DNA from: Alphaproteobacteria bacterium
GTDB taxonomy: Bacteria > Pseudomonadota > Alphaproteobacteria > Sphingomonadales > Sphingomonadaceae
Assembly (NCBI GenBank): GCA_018970445.1
Contig: JAGWWF010000010.1
Location: 1-64,000 of the forward strand
DNA: 64,000 bases
Direction: 5' to 3'
Of the stretch, positions 58,220-64,000 are shown piece after piece. A program made the translations under genes and the position numbers. How positions within the stretch are numbered: position 1 is the first letter of the stretch; every line of letters starts with the position of its first letter. The notes beneath the pieces were generated by a model, which was given only the letters and a program-made list of their open reading frames with translations, was not told the DNA's origin and did no database searches.

Positions 58220-59926
58220 ATGCACAAGATGATGATCGCGGCCGCGACCGGCCTGATGGCCAGCGCGGCCGCCGCCACCGATTTTCGGATCACCCTGCCG
58301 GCCACGGGCGTGGACGCCAGCACCGATGGCCGCATCATCCTGATCATAACCCCCGATGCCACGAAGGAACCACGCTTCCAGGTCAAGCTGGGGGCGGATG
58401 CCCCGCAGGTGCTGGGCATCAATGTCGATGGCCTGAAACCCGGTGGCAGCGCCATGATCGGCGGCCAGGTGCTGGGCTATCCGGCCGAACGCCTGGCCCA
58501 GGTGCCGGCCGGCAGCTACATGGTGCAGGCGGTGCTGCACAAATATCAGACATTCACGCTGGCCAGCGGCCACAGGGTGAAATTGCCGGCAGCGCGCGGG
58601 GCCGGGCAGAACTGGCGGGCGGAACCGGGCAACATCATTTCACAGCCCGTCAAGGTGGATTTCGATCCGGCCAGCAAGGCCGTCGTCACCATCCCGCTGA
58701 CCTCGGTGATCCCGCCGGTGGAACAGCCCAAGGACAGCGAATACATCCGCCATTTCAGGATCAGATCGGAACGCCTGTCGAAATTCTGGGGCACCGACAT
58801 GTTCATCACCGGCCATGTGCTGGTGCCACGGGATTTCGACAAGCACCCGGAAGCGCGCTATCCACTGATCATCAACCACGGCCATTTCCCGGCCGATTTC
58901 AGCGGGTTCCGTGACCTCCCGCCCGATCCGAACCTGCCCTGCAAGCCCGAACCGCGCTTTGCCGAACCCTGCTACAACCGCATTGTCGAACAGGAGGCGT
59001 TCGATTTCTACAAGCGCTGGACGTCGGACAATTTCCCCCGCTTCCTGATTGTCGAGATCGACCACAGCAATCCCTATTATGACGACAGCTATGCGGTGAA
59101 TTCGGCCAATCTGGGCCCTTATGGCGATGCCATCATGAAGGAATTCGTGCCGGCGCTGGAGGCTCGCTATCGCGGCCTGGGCCAGGGCTGGGCGCGCTTC
59201 ACCTATGGCGGTTCCACCGGCGGGTGGGAGGCGCTGGCGGTGCAGATGTTCTATCCCGATGATTTCAACGGCGCCTTTGCCGCCTGCCCCGATCCCATTG
59301 ATTTCCGCCAATATACCACGATCGACCTTTACAAGGACCGGAACGCCTTCTGGCGCGAAGGCCCGTTCGGCCGGGTGCCGCGCCCGGCGCACCGCAATTA
59401 TCTGGGCCATGTCGATTACACCATGGAACAGGAACAGCGCCTGGAACTGGTGCTGGGCGACAAGTCGCGTTCCGGCCAGCAATGGGATATCTGGGAGGCG
59501 GTCTATTCCCCGCAAGGCGCCGATGGCTATCCGCAGCGCATCTTTGACAAGCGCACCGGCGTGATCGATCCCAAGGTGGCGGCGCACTGGCGGGAGAATT
59601 ATGATCTGGTCCACATCATGAAGCGGGACTGGAAGACGCTGGGGCCGAAAATCCGCGACAAGGTCTTCCTCTATGTGGGAGACATGGACAATTATTATCT
59701 CAACAACGCCGTCTATCTGGCCGAGGATTTCCTGAAAGTCGCCGATCCGCCGTTCCTGGGCGAAATCGCCTATGGCGACCGCGCCGAACATTGCTGGAAC
59801 GGCGATCCCACCCAGCCCAACAAGATCAGCCGCCTGCGCTATCACACAATGTATGTGGACAAGATATTGAAGCGCATCGAGGCCGCCGCACCCAAGGGGG
59901 CCGACCTGACGAGCTGGCGTTACTGA
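58220..59926 (+). CDS. Secreted putative esterase (alpha/beta hydrolase-like)
   Basis: This is an exported protein of 568 residues. The signal peptide (HKMMIAAATGLMASAAAA) is followed by an N-terminal region of beta strands (residues 20-180). A C-terminal putative-esterase domain follows: YPLIINHGHFPAD (strand and oxyanion region), FPRFLIVEIDHSNPYYDDSYAVNS, and a nucleophile elbow FTYGGSTGGWEALAV with Ser in GGSTGG. An aspartate in LYVGDMDNYYLN and a histidine in GDRAEHCWN are plausible triad partners. AGGGAGG is near the ATG. Its stop overlaps the following small gene start (TGATG). The substrate is unknown; feruloyl or cephalosporin-like esters would be guesses. Confidence 0.75.
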   Translation: MHKMMIAAATGLMASAAAATDFRITLPATGVDASTDGRIILIITPDATKEPRFQVKLGADAPQVLGINVDGLKPGGSAMIGGQVLGYPAERLAQVPAGSYMVQAVLHKYQTFTLASGHRVKLPAARGAGQNWRAEPGNIISQPVKVDFDPASKAVVTIPLTSVIPPVEQPKDSEYIRHFRIRSERLSKFWGTDMFITGHVLVPRDFDKHPEARYPLIINHGHFPADFSGFRDLPPDPNLPCKPEPRFAEPCYNRIVEQEAFDFYKRWTSDNFPRFLIVEIDHSNPYYDDSYAVNSANLGPYGDAIMKEFVPALEARYRGLGQGWARFTYGGSTGGWEALAVQMFYPDDFNGAFAACPDPIDFRQYTTIDLYKDRNAFWREGPFGRVPRPAHRNYLGHVDYTMEQEQRLELVLGDKSRSGQQWDIWEAVYSPQGADGYPQRIFDKRTGVIDPKVAAHWRENYDLVHIMKRDWKTLGPKIRDKVFLYVGDMDNYYLNNAVYLAEDFLKVADPPFLGEIAYGDRAEHCWNGDPTQPNKISRLRYHTMYVDKILKRIEAAAPKGADLTSWRY

Positions 59927-60222
59927 TGAAGCGCCAGCCGCCGGCCCGCACGCCCACGGCCGAACTGCCGATGAAGGGCCTGTATCGCGTGCAATGGACG
60001 CAGATGGGCTTTGCCTTTGGCCTGCCGCTGCTGTTGTGGTTGCTGCCCTGGCCGCAGCCGCTGTGGCTGCTCACCTATCTGCTGCCGGCGCTGACCATGG
60101 CGATCAATCTGGCCACCATCGCCTTCATCAAGTGCCCGGCCTGCGGCAAGCGGTTGATGATGAAGGGCCTGATCATCATGCCCCGCCACAAATGCCCGCA
60201 TTGCCGCGAACGGGTGGCCTGA
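59926..60222 (+). CDS. Small membrane protein with C-terminal zinc ribbon
   Basis: This 98-residue protein has two hydrophobic segments (MGFAFGLPLLLWLLPW and LWLLTYLLPALTMAINLATIAF). A cytoplasmic zinc ribbon follows, with the pairs CPAC and CPHC, 18 residues apart (KCPACGKRLMMKGLIIMPRHKCPHC). The ATG is fused to the esterase stop as TGATG, so the two are co-translated. I do not recognise a family. The ribbon resembles those of DUF983 or membrane-linked zinc proteins, but the length does not match. It ends 8 bp before the convergent recG end. Confidence 0.7.
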   Translation: MKRQPPARTPTAELPMKGLYRVQWTQMGFAFGLPLLLWLLPWPQPLWLLTYLLPALTMAINLATIAFIKCPACGKRLMMKGLIIMPRHKCPHCRERVA

Positions 60223-60230
60223 ACCGATCC

Positions 60231-62288
60231 TCACCCGCCGCGCAGCAGGGCAACGCCGGCATCGCGATCGAACAGATAGAGCAGCAGGCGCGCCGCCTGG
60301 CCGCGCGGGCCATCCAGCCCGCCATCGCGATCCAGCAGCAGCCGCGCATCGGCGCGGGCCATGCCCACCAGCTGCTGCACGCGCCCCGGGTCGGCAAAGC
60401 GGAACGCCGCCTCCCCCGATTGGCGGCTGCCCAGTATCTCGCCCGGCCCGCGCAGTTCCAGATCCGCTTCGGCGATGCGAAAACCGTCATTGGTCTCGCG
60501 CATCAGCTTCAGCCGGTTGCGCGCGGTTTCCGACAATTCCTCGCCGCGCAGCAGCAGGCACACCGAACGCCCGCTGCCCCGCCCGACCCGACCACGCAGC
60601 TGGTGCAGCTGCGCCAGGCCGAAGCGCTCCGCCGCCTCGATGATCATCAGCGTGGCATTGGGCACATCCACCCCCACCTCGATCACCGTGGTCGCCACCA
60701 GCAGGCCCAGCCGCCCGGCGGCGAAATCGGCCATCACCGCATCCTTTTCGGCCGCCTTCAGCTGGCCATGCACCAGGCCCACCCGGCCTTCACCCAGCCG
60801 CGCCTTCAGCAAGGCGGCGCGCGTGGTGGCCGCCGCCTCGTCCGCGTCCTGCGTGCCCTCCACCAGCGGGCACACCCAATAGGCCTGGCCGCCGCCATCC
60901 AGATGCCGCGCCAGCCCGGCGATCAGTTCGTCCAGCCGTTCTGCCCCCATGACCCGCGTGTCGATCGGCTGCCGGCCGGGCGGGCGTTCATCGATCAGGC
61001 TCTGGTCCATCTCGCCAAAGCGGGTGAGCGCCAGGCTGCGCGGGATGGGCGTGGCGGTCATCGCCAGCACATGCGGCGGGGTGCGGCCCTTGGCGGCCAG
61101 CAGCAGCCGCTGCGCCACGCCGAAACGATGCTGTTCATCAACCACCACCAGGCCCAGATCGTGATAATCCACCGTTTCCTGGAAGATGGCGTGGGTGCCC
61201 ACCAACAGATCGATGCGCCCGGCGGCCAGATCGGCCAGCAGCACCTCGCGCACGCGGCCCTTGTCCCGCCCCGTCAACAGGGCGATGCGGATGCCCAGCC
61301 CCTGGGCCAGGGCGCCCAGCGTGGCGTGGTGCTGGCGCGCCAGTATTTCGGTGGGGGCCAGCAGGGCGGCCTGCGCGCCCGATTCGATGGCTGCAAGGGC
61401 GGCAAACAGCGCCACCAGCGTCTTGCCCGATCCCACATCGCCCTGCACCAGCCGCAGCATGGGTTCGGGCTGCGCCATGTCGCCCAATATCTCGCCGATC
61501 ACGCGGGTCTGTGCCCCGGTCAGCGGCCAGGGCAGCCGGCCGCGCAGCTGTTCGGCCAGCCGGCCGGTGCCCGGCAGCACCCGGCCGCGGCGGCTGCGCG
61601 CCCGCGCCCGCACCAGCATCAGCGCCAGTTGGTTGGCCAGCAGCTCGTCATAGGCCAGCCGGTCGCGGCCGGGCTCCATCCGGTGCGCTGCCTGCAAGCT
61701 CTCGGCAAAGCCGGCCCAGCCGTGGCGGGCCAGCACGCTGGGTTCGATCCATTCGGGCAGCGCCGGCAGGCGGGCCAGCGCCTCGGCCACCAATTGCCCC
61801 ATGCGCCGGTTCGTTACCCCTTCGGTCAACGGGTAGACGGCCTCGCGCGGCTGTGCCGGCGGGCCCGCATCCATCGCCGCCACCTCGGCATGGGCGATCT
61901 GCAGGGTCTGGCCATAACGATCCAGCTTGCCGGTGATGCGCTTTTCCACGCCCAGGGGCAGGCGCGTCTGTGCCCAGCTGGCCGTCTGCCCGAAATAGAT
62001 CAGATCCACCCACTGGCCGCCGCGATCCACCGCCGCCACCCTGAGCGGGCTGCGCGGGCCGCCGCGATCATGCCGCACCGGGGTGAGCGGCACGATCACC
62101 GGCTGGCCCACCAGCGTTTCGTCCAGCCGCTCCACCGCCTGCCGTTCGATCATCATCACCGGCAGGTGGAAGGCCAGATCGATCACCCGCGTGATCTTCA
62201 GCCGCGCCAATTGCCGCACCTGCGCCGTTCCAACCCCCTTCAGGGCCGCGACATCGGCGAACAATGGGTTGAGCAGGGCGGGACGCAT
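60231..62288 (-). CDS. recG: ATP-dependent DNA helicase RecG
   Basis: RecG remodels stalled replication forks and Holliday junctions. The 685-residue protein has the N-terminal wedge/OB domain (start MRPALLNPLFADVAALKGVGTAQ, wedge about 60-150). Two helicase domains follow, with Walker A in VQGDVGSGKT, the DEQH box in VVVDEQHRFGV, TATPIPRSLAL (motif III), HGQLKAAEKD and the QLRGRVGRG motif VI. The start at 62288 is followed directly by the conserved N-terminus; the open frame upstream is antisense to sdhE. It is divergent from sdhE-mfd, which keeps two DNA-repair genes side by side. Confidence 0.96.
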   Translation of the reverse strand: MRPALLNPLFADVAALKGVGTAQVRQLARLKITRVIDLAFHLPVMMIERQAVERLDETLVGQPVIVPLTPVRHDRGGPRSPLRVAAVDRGGQWVDLIYFGQTASWAQTRLPLGVEKRITGKLDRYGQTLQIAHAEVAAMDAGPPAQPREAVYPLTEGVTNRRMGQLVAEALARLPALPEWIEPSVLARHGWAGFAESLQAAHRMEPGRDRLAYDELLANQLALMLVRARARSRRGRVLPGTGRLAEQLRGRLPWPLTGAQTRVIGEILGDMAQPEPMLRLVQGDVGSGKTLVALFAALAAIESGAQAALLAPTEILARQHHATLGALAQGLGIRIALLTGRDKGRVREVLLADLAAGRIDLLVGTHAIFQETVDYHDLGLVVVDEQHRFGVAQRLLLAAKGRTPPHVLAMTATPIPRSLALTRFGEMDQSLIDERPPGRQPIDTRVMGAERLDELIAGLARHLDGGGQAYWVCPLVEGTQDADEAAATTRAALLKARLGEGRVGLVHGQLKAAEKDAVMADFAAGRLGLLVATTVIEVGVDVPNATLMIIEAAERFGLAQLHQLRGRVGRGSGRSVCLLLRGEELSETARNRLKLMRETNDGFRIAEADLELRGPGEILGSRQSGEAAFRFADPGRVQQLVGMARADARLLLDRDGGLDGPRGQAARLLLYLFDRDAGVALLRGG

Positions 62289-62366
62289 GATAGAGACGAT
62301 CCATACACCCGCGCCGGCCGTTTGAAACGCCCGGCGCGGCATCGGCATTTGTGAAAAAGGCGCGCC

Positions 62367-62651
62367 ATGAACGACAATCAGCCTGACGATCTGGCCCTGC
62401 GCCTGCGCCGCGCCAAATATCGGGCCTGGCATCGCGGCACCAAGGAGGCCGATCTGGTGGTCGGCGGCTTTTTCGACAGGCACCACGCCGGCTGGGACGA
62501 CGCCGCCATGGCCTGGTTCGAAATCATCCTGCAGGAACAGGATGTCGACATTTTGGCCTGGGCGTTCGGCACCGCGCCGCCGCCGCCGCATCTGGCCGGG
62601 CCGTGGATGCAGGCGCTGATGCAGCTGGATTTCGTCGAGATCACGCGCTGA
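62367..62651 (+). CDS. sdhE: FAD assembly factor SdhE
   Basis: SdhE helps attach FAD covalently to the succinate dehydrogenase flavoprotein. The 94-residue helical protein has the conserved RRAKYRAWHRGTKEADLVVGGFF, in which RGTKE corresponds to the flavinylation RGxxE motif. It then has WFEIILQEQDVDILAWAFG. It stands immediately before mfd (4 bp gap between stop and start) and divergently from recG; sdhE-mfd next to recG is a conserved alphaproteobacterial order. Length and motif match the family; the proline run near APPPPPHL is a lineage-specific loop. Confidence 0.9.
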   Translation: MNDNQPDDLALRLRRAKYRAWHRGTKEADLVVGGFFDRHHAGWDDAAMAWFEIILQEQDVDILAWAFGTAPPPPHLAGPWMQALMQLDFVEITR

Positions 62652-62655
62652 CGCG

Positions 62656-64000
62656 ATGATCGATCCGGTTCGTCTGGCCACGGCGTCGCGCCCGCTCACC
62701 CTTGCCCGCTGCGGCGAAGGCTATCTGCCTTGGCTGATGACCGATCTGGCGCGCGCGGCAGCCGGTACGGCCAACCGCGCCCGGGCCTGGTTCATCGCGG
62801 CCGACGAGGCGCAAGCCCGCAGCCTGGCCGAAGCAGCCAGCTATTTCGCGCCGGAACTGGCGGTGGTGCTGCTGCCGGCGTGGGATTGCCTGCCCTATGA
62901 TCGCGCCTCGCCATCGCTGAAGGCGGCATCGGATCGCGTGGCGGCGCTGGCCGCGCTGGCCGAACCGCCGGCGGGCGCGCAGCTGGTAGTCACCACCGTC
63001 AATGCCATCACCCAGCGCTGCCTGCCGCGGGCGCGCATTGCCAGCCTGTCGGCCCGGTTGCAGCCCGGCAGCCGCATCGATCGCAATGCCCTGGCGCTGA
63101 AACTGGCGGCCAATGGCTATGTGCGGGTGGATACGGTGGTGGAACCGGGCGAATATGCCCTGCGCGGCGGCCTGGTCGATGTGATGCCATCGGGTGCCGA
63201 TTTCGGCCTGCGGCTGGATTTCTTCGGCGACGAGATTGAAAGCATCCGCCGCTTCGATCCCGCCAGCCAGCGCAGCCTGGGCCCGGCCGACGGGTTTGCG
63301 CTGCTACCCGTGTCCGAAGTGCTGCTGGACGAAGCACGCATCAAGGCCTTTCGCGCCGGCTGGCTGGCCCGCTTTGGCGCCACCGCCACTGCCGATCCGC
63401 TGTATGAGGCGATTTCCGATGGCCGCCGGCTGGCCGGCATGGAACATTGGCTGCCACTGTTCGAACCCGATCTGGTGACGCTGTTCGACTGGCTGGGCGA
63501 AGATGACGTGCTGGTGAAGGGCGCCGGGGTCGACAAGGCCGCGGCCGACCGTTTCGATGCCATCGCCGATTATCACGACAATCGCACCGCCGCGCTCAGC
63601 GCCAAGAAGGGCAGTTACCGGCCGCTGCCGCCCGATGCGCTGTATCTGGCCCCGGCCGATTGGGCGGCACGTCTGGCCGCGCACCGCGCCCACACCGCCA
63701 GCCCGCACGCCGTGCCCGATGGCACGTTGAATGCAGTGGATTGCGATGCGGTGCCGGCGCGCGATTTCGCGCCCGAACGCGTGGGCCAGGCCAATGGCGG
63801 CCCGCCGGTCTATGCCGCGATCCGCGCCCATGTCGAGCAGGCCCGCGCCGCCGGCGACCGCGTGATCCTGGCCAGCTATTCCGCCGGCGCGCGCGAGCGG
63901 CTGGGCGGCCTGTTGCTTGATGAAGGCGTCGCCCGCCTGGCCCAGGCCGATCACTGGCAGGCGGCGCTGGGCCTGGCCGCCGCCGGCCAGATCGTGCTGA
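62656..64000 (+). CDS. mfd: Transcription-repair coupling factor Mfd, 3' end outside window
   Basis: Mfd removes stalled RNA polymerase and recruits UvrA at DNA damage. Only the first 448 residues of an expected 1150 or so are in the window. They cover the UvrB-homology module: LARCGEGYLPWLMTDLARAA, VVLLPAWDCLPYDRASPS, LVVTTVNAITQRCLPR, then VEPGEYALRGGLVDVMPSGADFGLRLDFFGDEIESIRRFDPASQRS. The polymerase-interaction and helicase parts lie beyond the end. ATG 62656 starts 4 bp after the sdhE stop. No disruption is visible in the part present. Confidence 0.95.
   Translation, partial: MIDPVRLATASRPLTLARCGEGYLPWLMTDLARAAAGTANRARAWFIAADEAQARSLAEAASYFAPELAVVLLPAWDCLPYDRASPSLKAASDRVAALAALAEPPAGAQLVVTTVNAITQRCLPRARIASLSARLQPGSRIDRNALALKLAANGYVRVDTVVEPGEYALRGGLVDVMPSGADFGLRLDFFGDEIESIRRFDPASQRSLGPADGFALLPVSEVLLDEARIKAFRAGWLARFGATATADPLYEAISDGRRLAGMEHWLPLFEPDLVTLFDWLGEDDVLVKGAGVDKAAADRFDAIADYHDNRTAALSAKKGSYRPLPPDALYLAPADWAARLAAHRAHTASPHAVPDGTLNAVDCDAVPARDFAPERVGQANGGPPVYAAIRAHVEQARAAGDRVILASYSAGARERLGGLLLDEGVARLAQADHWQAALGLAAAGQIVL

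Noticed and set aside
62289-62699. Upstream extension of the recG frame
   Set aside because: It overlaps sdhE and the mfd start antisense; RecG homology begins at 62288.

Overview
The window is one stretch of a high-GC, alphaproteobacterial chromosome. It most probably belongs to the order Sphingomonadales. The evidence is two secreted proteins with PEPxxWA-type C-terminal sorting signals, a prsK/prsR two-component pair, a magnesium-type HemB without the zinc cysteines, an N-terminally extended ribosomal protein S9, a stand-alone gene-transfer-agent-type holin and a rpiB-glyA-nrdR cluster. Genus and species cannot be fixed from the sequence. Most of the window is core metabolism packed into short operons with 1-4 nt stop/start overlaps, broken by a few small accessory insertions.

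Layout. Positions 1-4.4 kb hold a transporter/CoA-transferase pair and a FAD oxidoreductase. At 4.5-8.6 kb are 6-phosphogluconate dehydratase (edd) and rpiB-glyA-nrdR. At 8.8-9.8 kb is a secreted PEP-CTERM-type protein behind an excellent sigma-54 promoter. At 9.8-15.5 kb are a 3-hydroxyisobutyryl-CoA hydrolase, a thioesterase, murI, an acyltransferase and an Ntn-type acylase. At 15.6-19.5 kb is hemB, then an AT-rich HARE-HTH/GIY-YIG nuclease gene inserted in front of argC, followed by a GNAT gene and a gamma-carbonic anhydrase. At 19.5-23.6 kb are a holin, tRNA-Pro(GGG) and prsR/prsK. At 23.7-31.4 kb are an emrRAB-like efflux operon, methylmalonyl-CoA epimerase, arfB, a GST and two exporters. 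At 31.4-32.7 kb a small AT-rich accessory patch carries vapBC and a membrane/coiled-coil protein, abutting dxs. At 34.8-35.7 kb are a Zur-like regulator and a MerC-like protein. At 35.75-37.6 kb is a complete IS1595-family element with 42-nt inverted repeats, a transposase and a divergent three-gene passenger operon; the last of those genes is only 58 codons long and overlaps the transposase end. At 37.6-42.5 kb are a DUF2178/XRE pair, ctaA, DUF2237, a NUDIX gene, rplM-rpsI and a second PEP-CTERM-type protein. At 42.5-46.1 kb are a DsbD/ScsB-like reductase, a thioredoxin-fold protein, a gene remnant and ccdAB. At 46.1-49.9 kb are class I ribonucleotide reductase genes nrdA and nrdB, with a pair of NrdR boxes upstream of nrdA. 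At 49.9-56.2 kb are class I fumarase, two paralogous secreted two-cysteine proteins around a HAD phosphatase, a NylB-like hydrolase, a RidA-like protein, a flavin-binding protein and brnTA. At 56.4-64 kb are ettA, a secreted esterase-like protein, a zinc-ribbon membrane protein, recG, sdhE and the start of mfd.

Three regulatory links can be read inside the window. PrsK/PrsR (sigma-54 activator) plausibly drives the sigma-54 promoter of the first PEP-CTERM gene. NrdR, encoded at 6.4-6.9 kb, plausibly represses nrdA through the two 16-bp boxes whose starts are 31 bp apart. A Zur-like protein sits beside a MerC gene with a zinc-box-like palindrome over its start codon. The accessory content (three toxin-antitoxin pairs of different families, a predicted DNA-targeting nuclease and an IS with cargo) is scattered as single-gene or two-gene insertions rather than gathered in one island.
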